DNA of 64,000 nt from Bradyrhizobium sp. MOS002 (GTDB lineage Bacteria > Pseudomonadota > Alphaproteobacteria > Rhizobiales > Xanthobacteraceae), in assembly GCF_003020115.1 (NCBI RefSeq), contig NZ_PYFX01000005.1, positions 388,839-452,838 of the forward strand, in the 5' to 3' direction. A model generated the notes under the pieces. It searched no databases. It had not been told where the DNA came from and worked only from the letters and a program-made list of their open reading frames with translations. The translations under genes and the position numbers were made by a program. This document shows, piece after piece, positions 15,550 through 23,348 of this stretch (its first letter is position 1; each line of letters opens with the position of its first letter).

Positions 15550-15893
15550 GGTTTTTTTCCCTCTCAATGGTGGCCCGCGAAAAACTTAGTCAACGAGCGT
15601 TGTCACCATATTTTTCGGAGGAATCGTCCCGCAAGAGGGGGCGCATGAGTCAAATGGACTCAGGCGATTCGGGAGGGATGGCGCGCGGTTTTGCAGGCGG
15701 GGAGCGTGATGCTGGCCGCACGAGGCGCAGAACCGTCGGACCGTGGACACAGGGCTGAACGATACTTCAGAAATTGAAGGGGACCATGGGGGGGAAAGTT
15801 CGCAGCCGTCGCCACGAGGTCAAGTCTTAAATTTGGGACCCCAAACCGAAAGCGACCGGGGACCGAACGGCCAACGGATCGGGGCCGTGATCA
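15550..15893. other. Region between serine recombinase and DUF3644 gene; no firm gene
   Basis: It contains a 5-bp inverted repeat CAACG-AG-CGTTG at 15591-15602, close to the recombinase start. A 37-codon frame at 15645-15758 follows a good GAGGGGG but has no recognisable product. Neither is strong enough to call. No terminator or RNA gene is visible. Confidence 0.35.
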
Positions 15894-17090
15894 TCATACG
15901 TAGCGGTCTTTGTGCTCTTGGCAATGAGCCCTAACGCGGGTGAGCCAAGAGTCAAACCAAACCCATGTATTGGGGTAATCACCCGTTCTTCCAAATCCCT
16001 TTGCGGGATTCTTGGCGTCTAACTCCTGCCAAAGAACCGTATGGGCGTGCTGTCCAAATTTCTGAAAACCTTCGTCGCGCATCATTTTGACGATCTGCGA
16101 CGCGGTAAAGCGGCGCTTGTCCACTTCTTTAAGCAGCACGCTATTGATCTTTCGGCCCTCTGCGGAGTCAGGCCTAACGAATTCGACTGCCACATCAGCT
16201 TTAGATGCACGATTGCCTGTCTTCGGGATGAAGGCAACGCGATATGCAAATCGCGGGTCAGCCTGCTGTTCTTCCGTTAGGGTCTGATGAAACGCATCCA
16301 TCATGGTCTCAATGTGCTGGGGCAGATCGCTCGCCTTCTTGAGGATTGAGCGCTGGTCGGCACTGAAGGTGACAAATTGGAGTGCTATAGGTAGCCGCCG
16401 CTCTAATCCAAATTGAGCTCCAAACAGCGATTTCATAGATTCGTTAAAGTTGATGCAGCAAGCCTGAAGCTTCGCGCTGACGGCGTCGTCTATTCGGTTG
16501 GTGGATCGATGTTCGATCTCGTGACGAAGCGATAGCAGAAACTCTAGATTAGCAATCGCTCCCTTGGGCACGGGACATCGCGCGTGACGCAGACACTTCC
16601 CCAGCTCCCAATAGCAATCTTCTCCCTGCTTGGTCTTCTTTACCGTGCCGTCCGCCTCAATATAGCGATAGTCAATTCTCTCCCGGCGAAACCACGCATG
16701 CAAAAGATAGGTCCATGCAATGATGCTGGTTACGATGAAGAGCTCGGCGCGAAAAGTAAGCCCGGCGCTGTTGAAGATATGAACCGCAGCAATCATCGCC
16801 TCGCGAGCTTTGATCAGCAACTCGTCGCCTCTCAAACTCAATCCCGTCTGCGGGTCGATGTCAGGCCATGTCGCTATAAATTCCTCTAGCTCCGCCTCGC
16901 TCGCTGCTTTTACCAGCTTGTGCTTTTTCTCCGTTCTGATCTCGCCAATTGCGCGATGGTTGATCGAACGCGTCGGGCGGGTGAAGTATGCCAGTATGTC
17001 TTGATCGTTCGAGCCGGCTTTTACGAGCATCGCCTTAATCAAAGCGACTTCCCACCTCTCCAGCCGATTGCCCCGCTTGCGGATGGCCAT
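15894..17090 (-). CDS. DUF3644 domain protein
   Basis: The 398-residue protein has the DUF3644 core at about residues 90-240: LIKAREAMIAAVHIFNSAGLTFRAELFIVTSIIAWTYLLHAWFRR..., WELGKCLRHARCPVPKGAIANLEFLLSLRHEIEHR, and LQACCINFNESMKSLFG. The N-terminus (residues 1-70) looks like a helix-turn-helix part (DILAYFTRPTRSINHRAIGEI). The C-terminal 100 residues include a second HTH-like region (FTASQIVKMMRDEGFQKFGQHAHTVLWQE). GGGGGGAAG upstream supports the ATG. Base composition is lower in GC than core genes, in keeping with transfer. DUF3644 proteins recur on genomic islands; the RHEIEH motif resembles nucleic-acid-acting HEPN-like patterns, an inference only. Confidence 0.85.
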   Translation of the reverse strand: MAIRKRGNRLERWEVALIKAMLVKAGSNDQDILAYFTRPTRSINHRAIGEIRTEKKHKLVKAASEAELEEFIATWPDIDPQTGLSLRGDELLIKAREAMIAAVHIFNSAGLTFRAELFIVTSIIAWTYLLHAWFRRERIDYRYIEADGTVKKTKQGEDCYWELGKCLRHARCPVPKGAIANLEFLLSLRHEIEHRSTNRIDDAVSAKLQACCINFNESMKSLFGAQFGLERRLPIALQFVTFSADQRSILKKASDLPQHIETMMDAFHQTLTEEQQADPRFAYRVAFIPKTGNRASKADVAVEFVRPDSAEGRKINSVLLKEVDKRRFTASQIVKMMRDEGFQKFGQHAHTVLWQELDAKNPAKGFGRTGDYPNTWVWFDSWLTRVRAHCQEHKDRYV

Positions 17091-17655
17091 ATCTTCCCCC
17101 CAGCTTCAGTAAGCAGATTCGCGACGGCCAGCCAGTATACGTTCGCCGTAGGATTGTAGTCTTCCGGAAGACACCGGGGTCTTACTAGAGGCGGCACGAG
17201 CTAAAGCGCGAGCGAACCCCTGTGATGACTAGGTAGCGTCAAGGGCGACTGAGCGGTGGCTAAGCTAAAGTCGCCGGTAGCGCTGGAAACCGCCTTCGCG
17301 GCCTACACTCTGGATGGGATTTTTGGGCGAAGGTGCGGGGAGGGTTTACGGCGCGGGTAATTGCAGGCGAATGTCCGCCACCTCACTCAAATGGGGAGCC
17401 GCGCGGATCAGTATTTCGCTTGGGCTCGATAGATTGGCTGGCAGTCTATCTATCCGCATGCATTGGGGAAAAGCGGGATGGCCACAGGAATCCGGCCAGC
17501 CGGCGTGGACTCTCGGAACACGAGGCACCACCATGCTCCTGCGAGTCGGCTAGCTGATTCGTATGTGGCGGCAGGGCCAATCTCTCTGCCAAGGTTGATG
17601 TGGCCCCGCCCCACTGGCGATCCAAGTGCCTCGAACAGGAGCTACTGGACCATTC

Positions 17656-17697
17656 AAACGGCTCGTTGGGAGAAATCTCTTCGGGCCGTTTGTTTTT
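17656..17697 (+). terminator. Strong rho-independent terminator-like hairpin without an obvious gene
   Basis: AAACGGCTCG pairs with CGGGCCGTTT across an inner GGGAGA/TCTCTT stem, followed by TGTTTTT. On the plus strand this is a textbook terminator. No gene ends just upstream, so it may end a small RNA transcribed through about 17480-17655, or be a leftover of a deleted gene. Confidence 0.6.
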
Positions 17698-17870
17698 CGA
17701 ATCGAGATTCATCCGCATCCCGCGAGTTGCAGCGTATGCAACAACGCAGAAGCCTACAATACGGTTTGTATCGCAACCGCATCAACCATCGAATGATCGT
17801 TGGACAACTTTGGAAAAAGTTCTTTCCAAGTCGAGACCCAACCGGAGGGATCATCGAGTGCAATACAGCA

Positions 17871-17881
17871 CTGTGTAACAA
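17871..17881. repeat. Candidate integrase arm-type site, right end of island 2
   Basis: CTGTGTAACAA is identical to 7263-7273 near the integrase, in the same orientation. It lies 59 bp inside the right att repeat and is followed by GGTGTAA at 17921. Confidence 0.45.
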
Positions 17882-17939
17882 GCCAATCGAGGGCTTGAAA
17901 AATATTAGCAAAATCAATAGGGTGTAAGCTAGGCCAGCG

Positions 17940-17958
17940 AATCCTTTCCTGGGCACCA
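17940..17958 (+). other. Attachment site repeat at the right end of island 2
   Basis: Identical over 19 bp to 7179-7197 (AATCCTTTCCTGGGCACCA). The flanks differ on both sides, so the shared block is the probable crossover core. The two copies bound about 10.8 kb of accessory DNA. Confidence 0.75.
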
Positions 17959-18084
17959 CCTCCTACTCAAGCGATTGAAATCGCTTTTGCAGGGAATTTG
18001 AGCTGCTGACCGGTACACAAAACCGAGGCACGGCGCTCGTGGCGTACCGAATGGCCTACATCGCTCGTCGGGTCGGGCCGGATC

Positions 18085-18171
18085 GCAGGCGATCTGGAGG
18101 CGGCTGGCTTCAGTCGCTCAGGCAAGCGCTACGCGCCGACAGCCGTTGCCCGGATGCTAGGTGAGCTATGA
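18085..18171 (+). pseudogene. Serine recombinase C-terminal remnant
   Basis: The frame reads AGDLEAAGFSRSGKRYAPTA followed by VARMLGEL and a stop. This matches the end of recombinases of the resolvase/invertase group (A..L...G...R.GK.Y.P.AV..ML), the DNA-binding helices after the catalytic core. No catalytic domain precedes it. It lies right of the second att repeat, suggesting debris from an older element at the same site. Confidence 0.5.
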
Positions 18172-18195
18172 ACGACGTCCACCGCGCTCGCGGCC

Positions 18196-18250
18196 GAAGC
18201 CGTCGTCGCGATGTGGGAAAAGGTCGGTAAAGCTGATGACCCCAAGCGCC
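18196..18250 (+). pseudogene. Integrase remnant matching the island 2 integrase
   Basis: About 54 bases align with 7718-7772 of the complete integrase with roughly ten mismatches by eye. The reading AEAVVAMWEKVGKADDPKRL compares with AAVVAMWEKVGKDGDPKHL. No other part of the gene is present, so this is a short relic of a related integrase lost from the array. Confidence 0.75.
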
Positions 18251-18259
18251 TAAGAGGTC

Positions 18260-18745
18260 TCAGTGCTCGTTGACCGCAGCGCCGAGCTTGATCAGGCTCA
18301 GCGAGCGGTTCGCGGTCTCGCGCAGGCGGCAGTAGCTCGCGTCGCCCGGGTACATGCCGGGCTCGACTTTGTCGAAGACCGCGCAGAAGCGATCACGCGA
18401 CGCGGCGAAAGTTTTCTGCGAGTCATTGACCGCTTGGATCACGTCGGCGAACCCGCCGGCCTGAACCTTCTTTAGCGCCTCACTGGTTTTCTGCGTCCAA
18501 ATGGCGAGTTCGCGCGCCGCGCAGGCTTTCCATTTGGCGACGTCGTCATTCGCGCCCTTTGCCGCTTTGATGCAGGGGTCGGCGACGAGCCCGACGCACG
18601 CGCCGCCGAAACCGCCGGTTTTCTCCGCGGTCTTCAGGCAGGTATCGATCACTGCAAGGTCGGCTGGCGCGGTGCCTTCGGCGAAAGCCATCGATGCGAG
18701 CGGGAGGCTTGCGGCGAGCATCGCGGCGGCAAGTTTGAGCTTCAT
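18260..18745 (-). CDS. LprI/DUF1311-like secreted protein
   Basis: The 161-residue protein has a signal peptide (MKLKLAAAMLAASLPLASMAFAEG, cleavage near residue 23) and a mature region with five or more cysteines. These include IDTCLK, GACVGL, PCIKAA, KACAARELAIW, and later RFCAVF and SYCRLRE. The repeated cysteine spacing and the WKACAARELAIW block resemble the lysozyme-inhibitor LprI N-terminal (DUF1311) family. It would act in the periplasm. GGAG upstream of the ATG is clear. It is the first apparently intact core-type gene right of the islands and has no operon partner. Confidence 0.65.
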   Translation of the reverse strand: MKLKLAAAMLAASLPLASMAFAEGTAPADLAVIDTCLKTAEKTGGFGGACVGLVADPCIKAAKGANDDVAKWKACAARELAIWTQKTSEALKKVQAGGFADVIQAVNDSQKTFAASRDRFCAVFDKVEPGMYPGDASYCRLRETANRSLSLIKLGAAVNEH

Positions 18746-19429
18746 TGGAGGTCTCCGTTCGGCGTATCGAAAATCTGGAACACAATACCACTGCGAGCGC
18801 GCGAAGCTCAGCGAGACGGTAGACCGGCGGGTGCGGCGGAAGGGCCGGACGGCGAGCGGGAAGGGAAAACGAGGGGGTATGCGGCTTCGGCTACGCCCTC
18901 TTCAGTCAATGCCTTTGAATGCGCCTTGACCTGACTTACGAGATTTTCGACCAATAGGTGATACATGCAACTTTGGTGATCGAAGGCCCAGCGTTGGTTC
19001 ACCTGAATGTGGAATAAGAGCTACGCTAACGAATAATGACGGCGGGACGTTTAAGGCACGCACGGGCTCTGCCTCAGCGGTGACGGTGAGGATCACTTGC
19101 CGTCCGTCTGGACCGCCAGTCTGGCTTCGAGCCGATCGAACACGTCTGAGCCTGGCCTAGTCCGGCCTGCGTCGGCGAGTCCGCGTGCAATCAAAGCGTC
19201 CAAGGAGGCCAGCCTAGCCTCTCTGGGCGCTGAAATTTCCAAGTCTAACCAGCTGCTTGGAGGCCTCGGAAGCCCGCCTTCGAGCCAAATTTCATTCCGC
19301 CAATCCCCCTGATTGCACCGTCCGAATTTACCCCACTTTAGACAACTTGGCCCTAAGTCAGCGGGCAGGCTCGCATCCGGCCGTCGGCGAGCGCGGAGCC
19401 ATCGGGCTCGCTTTGTCGTGAGGGAAGCG
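18746..19429. other. Gene-poor junction region with toxin-antitoxin debris
   Basis: No intact gene is supported. The right half holds an antitoxin-like remnant on the minus strand (19093-19239). The rest shows no domain, RNA gene or mobile-element end that can be named. Confidence 0.4.
19093..19239 (-). pseudogene. ParD-like antitoxin remnant (with start of a ParE-like frame)
   Basis: Read on the minus strand, the frame ends APREARLASLDALIARGLAD, AGRTRPGSDVFDRLEARLAV, QTDGK, stop. This resembles the C-terminal half of ParD/CC2985-type antitoxins (REARLAALDAAIARGLADAEAGR...VFDRLE). The N-terminal DNA-binding half is missing or out of frame. A GTG at 19096 overlaps the stop and begins VILTVTAEAE, like the start of ParE toxins, but the toxin body does not follow. 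The match is from memory of the family, so the call is moderate. Confidence 0.45.
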
Positions 19430-20953
19430 GTGGATCAGCACCAGGTCTGGCACGAGCCGGCATTCGACAGGGTTGCGAACGCGATCAGCCCGTTCTTCCT
19501 GAGATCGGGAATCTACCTGTTCCTGATCTCGTTCATCTGCCTGTTCTACGTTTTGAACGCGCCGCTTTTGCTCGGTCATTACGATCTGGGCTGGCATCTG
19601 GCAGCCGGAGATCTCATCCGGGAACGCAACGCCATCCCGCTCCACGATCCCTGGTCGTTCACCCACGGCGACAAGCCATGGCTCAATCTGTCCTGGCTCT
19701 GGGACGTGCTTGCCAGTGCGACGTTTCAATACGCAGGCTTCGGCGGCCTCGTCCTGTCGACGGTGGCCTGTGGTGCAGCGATCGTCGGCATCCTGACTGC
19801 GATCTCTCTCGGCTACGGCGCGTCGGCGATCGCGGTTTGCGTTTCGGTCTTCTTGGCCTGCCTGCTCTATCCCGCTTACGAAGCTTCGCCGAACATGTAT
19901 CTCGCGGTCTCGCCGAATACATGCACGATGTTGTTTAGCGTCGTCTTCTATCGCGAATGCCTGCGACGAACCCGATGGTTCGTGCTTCCCGTGTTGATGG
20001 CGCTCTGGGCCAATCTGCACGGCGGCTTTCTGCTCGGCTTTTTCGTGATTGGCGTCTTCTGCGGCGCCGCCGTGCTCAGAGGCGCCTGGGCCGAGCTCAG
20101 GATTCTTGCTCTCGCGGGGATCGCGTGCCTTGCCGCGACCTTTGTCAATCCGCTCGGTTGGAATATCTATGCCGGTGCCGCCGCGACGATGGGGCACTTC
20201 GTCCAGGGCAATATCGGCGAATGGCTGTCCTACTATCACAACATGGAAATGCCGGGCAGCATTCCCGGCATCCTGTATATGCTGGCCTTTGTCGCGCTCG
20301 AGCTTCGCTACAGAAACTCCAGACCCATCCCGCTCGAGCCGAGATTGATGTCCTGGCTGTTCCTGATCCTGGGGCTGTATCAGTTCAGGTACATCGCTTT
20401 CTTCTTCATCTTCTCGACCGCGCCGATGGCGCTTCACCTCAGCCGCTTGCTGCCTCGGCGCCTCACCGCTCTCGACGTGCGCGGACCGTTGCTGGCCGCG
20501 GGCCTCGTCGGTCTGTGCACCCTGCCGATGGCCTATTTGCGCGTTGCGCCGGCGCTCGCGCTTCCGCCGATGCTGTCGAGCGAAGATGCGGGCTATCTGC
20601 AAAAGCATCTTGAAGGCAAGCGGGTCCTGAACAATTGGAATGTCGGCGGCTACCTGATTTTCGGGACGCACGGCACCGTCCCCCTGTTCGTCGACGGCCG
20701 CGCCGCGACCGCCTATCCCGACGATTTGCTACGCGACTATTTCAAGCTGGTGAGCTGGGAGATCGACGAAGCCGCGTGGGACATGGTGCTCGACAAATAC
20801 CGGATCGACGCCGTGCTGTGGGTCAAGGCGCACGAACAGCTGCGTCAGTTTCTGGTGGAGCGGCGAGGCTGGCGCGAGCAATACACCGGCGCTTACGAGA
20901 CCGTTTACGTCAGGCCCCAATCCGGTTTGGCCGGCGAAGCCAAAAGACAATGA
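19430..20953 (+). CDS. Multi-pass membrane protein, glycosyltransferase-like
   Basis: About 507 residues from GTG 19430 (AGGGAAG upstream); the frame is open to 19313, and GTG 19418 is another option. It has roughly ten hydrophobic segments, starting FFLRSGIYLFLISFICLFYVL. An early loop (HYDLGWHLAAGDLIRERNAIPLHDPWSFTHGDKPWLNLSWL) carries aspartate/histidine residues typical of GT-C type membrane enzymes. The C-terminal soluble part (KHLEGKRVLNNWNVGGYLIFG...PLFVDGRAATAYPDDLL) is conserved in bacterial proteins of this kind. It overlaps the next gene by 4 bp (ATGA), so the two likely work together on an envelope glycan. Substrate unknown. Confidence 0.75.
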   Translation: MDQHQVWHEPAFDRVANAISPFFLRSGIYLFLISFICLFYVLNAPLLLGHYDLGWHLAAGDLIRERNAIPLHDPWSFTHGDKPWLNLSWLWDVLASATFQYAGFGGLVLSTVACGAAIVGILTAISLGYGASAIAVCVSVFLACLLYPAYEASPNMYLAVSPNTCTMLFSVVFYRECLRRTRWFVLPVLMALWANLHGGFLLGFFVIGVFCGAAVLRGAWAELRILALAGIACLAATFVNPLGWNIYAGAAATMGHFVQGNIGEWLSYYHNMEMPGSIPGILYMLAFVALELRYRNSRPIPLEPRLMSWLFLILGLYQFRYIAFFFIFSTAPMALHLSRLLPRRLTALDVRGPLLAAGLVGLCTLPMAYLRVAPALALPPMLSSEDAGYLQKHLEGKRVLNNWNVGGYLIFGTHGTVPLFVDGRAATAYPDDLLRDYFKLVSWEIDEAAWDMVLDKYRIDAVLWVKAHEQLRQFLVERRGWREQYTGAYETVYVRPQSGLAGEAKRQ

Positions 20954-22470
20954 CGACCAGCGCCGCAGCCCTGCCCGCCATCGCACCCGCCGGCAAAGCC
21001 GAAAGCTTTGCGACGCGGTACGGCGCCTTGTGCGCATTGCTGCTGCTGGCTGCGGCAGTCCGGCTGCCGCTCGCCTTCTGGCCGAACATCGTTCACGTCG
21101 ACGAGCTGTATCAATATCTGGAGCCGGCCTGGCGCCTGCTTGGCCACCACGGGGTCGTCACCTGGGAATGGCGCGACGGCATCCGGAGCTGGTTTCTGCC
21201 GACCTTGTTCGCAGGGCCGGTCGCTCTCGGAGACTGGCTTGCGCCGGGCGGGTGGGGCGCCTTCGTCGTGCCTCGCCTTGTGGTCGGGCTCGCCTCGCTG
21301 TCGATCGTCGTGACGGCCTGGCATTTCGGCGAACGCATCTCCAGGTCGCATGCCGTCGTCGCGGCCTTCGCCGCCGCGGTCTGGTTCGAGCTGGTCTACT
21401 ACGCGCCCCACACGTTGAGCGAACCGCTGGCGACGGCCGCGATCCTGCCGGCGGCCTATCTGCTGACGGGCGAACTGGCGCGAAACCGGCTCTTCACTGC
21501 AGGCGCACTGCTTGCTCTCGGCTGTGTCTGGCGCTTTCAATATGTGCCGGCTTGCGCGGTGTTTGCGTTGGCGGCGTGCTGGCGCGACGTGCGAAACGCG
21601 ATCGCCCTTGTCGCGGGCGGATGCGTTGTCCTGGTGCTGTCCGGCGCCCTCGACCTGGCCCACGGCTCAGCGCCGTTTGCGTGGCTCGTCCAGAATATTC
21701 AGCAAAACCTCCTGCATGACCGCGCATCGGAATTCGGTGACGCGCCGGCGGCCGCTTACGTTCTCCAGGCTTCAATTCTGTGGTCGGGCACGACGCTGCT
21801 GATGCTGCTGGCGCTCTGGCGCGGCTGGCGACATGCCCCCCTGCTGATCGTCGCGGCCGTCGTGAACGTCGCGTTTCACAGCATGATCGTGCACAAGGAA
21901 TACCGTTTCATTTTCCTGTCGATCGTCCTGCTGATCATCGCTGCGGCACTTGGCTCCGCCGATTGGGTCCGGATGATGCGCCGGCGAAGCGCGTGGCGCT
22001 CCCGGGCACTTGCCGTCGTATGTGGCGGCTGGCTGCTGCTCTCGCTCGGTCTGTCGGGCGCAACGCTCATCATGCGTGACAACTGGATGCGCGGCATCGG
22101 CGTCGCCCAGTTGATGGCGGAGCTCGAGGCCGATCCCGAAGCCTGCGGTCTGGCCCTGTACGCGATCAACTATCCCTTTGTGCCCGGACGTGGGCAGCTC
22201 GCGGCCCGCAAGCCGATCTATTCCTTTTATCGGGACGACCCCCTAGCCAAGGGACGACTTCCGGCTCTGGTGAAGACGCACCAGGCCGCGTTCAACCGCA
22301 TCATCGGCCCGGCGAGCCTGGCCAGCGAATTGCCGGCGGATTTCTCGCGACGAAGTTGCGCGATGATGAGCGATGACAAGCCGGCCTGCGTCTTCGCGCG
22401 GCGCGGCGCTTGTGATGCGCCCTTAAGCCCCTTCGGCGTCAACGACGTGCTCATGCGCCTGAATTACTAG
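20950..22470 (+). CDS. GT22-like mannosyltransferase-type membrane glycosyltransferase
   Basis: The 506-residue protein starts at MTTSAAALPAIAP, overlapping the previous stop. After the first membrane segment it has HVDELYQYLEPAWRLLGHHG followed by VVTWEWRDGIRSWFLP. This resembles the GPI/Alg9-type GT22 signature (H-x-D-E...Q..E.AH.L...G..TWEW...RS...P), with the catalytic aspartate in the first lumenal or periplasmic loop. Eight to ten membrane spans follow, including FHSMIVHKEYRFIFLSIVLL, where HKEYRF is also conserved in GT22. It probably transfers a sugar from a lipid-linked donor in the periplasm. Confidence 0.82.
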   Translation: MTTSAAALPAIAPAGKAESFATRYGALCALLLLAAAVRLPLAFWPNIVHVDELYQYLEPAWRLLGHHGVVTWEWRDGIRSWFLPTLFAGPVALGDWLAPGGWGAFVVPRLVVGLASLSIVVTAWHFGERISRSHAVVAAFAAAVWFELVYYAPHTLSEPLATAAILPAAYLLTGELARNRLFTAGALLALGCVWRFQYVPACAVFALAACWRDVRNAIALVAGGCVVLVLSGALDLAHGSAPFAWLVQNIQQNLLHDRASEFGDAPAAAYVLQASILWSGTTLLMLLALWRGWRHAPLLIVAAVVNVAFHSMIVHKEYRFIFLSIVLLIIAAALGSADWVRMMRRRSAWRSRALAVVCGGWLLLSLGLSGATLIMRDNWMRGIGVAQLMAELEADPEACGLALYAINYPFVPGRGQLAARKPIYSFYRDDPLAKGRLPALVKTHQAAFNRIIGPASLASELPADFSRRSCAMMSDDKPACVFARRGACDAPLSPFGVNDVLMRLNY

Positions 22471-22589
22471 CCGCGCCCGATGCTTGCGCCGGCGGCTGCC
22501 AGCGGATACATCGCGGCCGGCCCTCGCCAGCGTCTGTCCCGGGGATTAGCCTGCCAAGGCGCACCGATTCGATTGAGGTTTGAAACGCC

Positions 22590-23204
22590 ATGACCGTACG
22601 CCTGCACCGCGGCGACCTGCCCGATCTGTCCCGCTACACCGGAGCGGTGGCGATCGACACCGAGACCATGGGCCTGAACCCGCATCGCGACCGCCTCTGC
22701 GTGGTGCAGCTCTCGCCCGGCGACGGCAGCGCGGACGTGGTGCAGATCCCCAAGGGGCATACCGACGCGCCGAACCTGAAGGCCCTGCTGGCCAATCCCG
22801 CGAACACGAAAATCTTCCACTTTGCGCGGTTCGACGTCGCGGTGCTGTACCAGACGTTTGGTGTCATGACCGGGCCGATCTACTGCACCAAGATCGCCTC
22901 CCGTCTGATCCGCACCTATACCGACCGCCATGGCCTCAAGGACCTCGTGCGCGAGGTGCTCAATGTCGATCTCTCCAAGCAGCAGCAATCGAGCGATTGG
23001 GGTTCCGACAGCCTGACCGAGCCGCAGCTCGCCTACGCCGCCTCCGACGTGCTGCATCTGCACGGCTTGCGCGAGCGGCTCGATGCCATGCTGGCGCGGG
23101 AAGGCCGCACCGCGCTGGCCAAAGCCTGTTTCGACTTCCTGCCGACCCGCGCTTTGCTCGATCTCCAGGGCTGGGCCGAAGAGGACATTTTCGCGCATTC
23201 CTAG
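22590..23204 (+). CDS. RNase D-like 3'-5' exonuclease
   Basis: The 204-residue protein consists of the DEDD exonuclease domain only: Exo I AIDTETMGLNP (D and E near residues 22-24), Exo II KIFHFARFDVAVL, and Exo III AYAASDVLHLHGLRERL with tyrosine and aspartate. E. coli RNase D is about 375 residues and carries HRDC domains; the single-domain form is common in alphaproteobacteria. It would trim 3' ends of structured RNAs such as tRNA precursors. It precedes the lpt genes on the same strand by 144 bp. Confidence 0.88.
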   Translation: MTVRLHRGDLPDLSRYTGAVAIDTETMGLNPHRDRLCVVQLSPGDGSADVVQIPKGHTDAPNLKALLANPANTKIFHFARFDVAVLYQTFGVMTGPIYCTKIASRLIRTYTDRHGLKDLVREVLNVDLSKQQQSSDWGSDSLTEPQLAYAASDVLHLHGLRERLDAMLAREGRTALAKACFDFLPTRALLDLQGWAEEDIFAHS

Positions 23205-23348
23205 CGGTTCGCTGGACGGGCGGGTGGGGCGGTCGCCCCGTTTCAGACACTTTCGTAACGGCCTGTCGCAGGCTGCATATTCTGGCGTTGCCGGCTACAA
23301 TGGGGCGCCCGCCAACCGGACAAGGCGAGCGACACCTCAGGAGCCCAG

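Larger units (their letters stand above)
17091..17939. other. Right end of island 2; no gene supported
   Basis: About 850 bp between the DUF3644 gene and the att repeat. Open frames here (for example 17463-17927 on the plus strand) have no domain, poor start signals and unlikely composition. The only clear structures are a terminator-like hairpin (17656-17697) and the 11-mer shared with the other island end (17871-17881). Confidence 0.4.

Noticed and set aside
15645..15758. 37-codon frame with a good ribosome-site-like GAGGGGG
   Set aside because: Too short and low-complexity to support without conservation data; recorded with the surrounding region.
17463..17927. Plus-strand frame of about 154 codons at the right end of island 2
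   Set aside because: No domain or ribosome site, and it runs through a strong terminator hairpin and the arm-type site.
19358..20671. Minus-strand frame opposite the membrane glycosyltransferase gene
   Set aside because: Very high E/R/Q content typical of the complement of a membrane protein gene.
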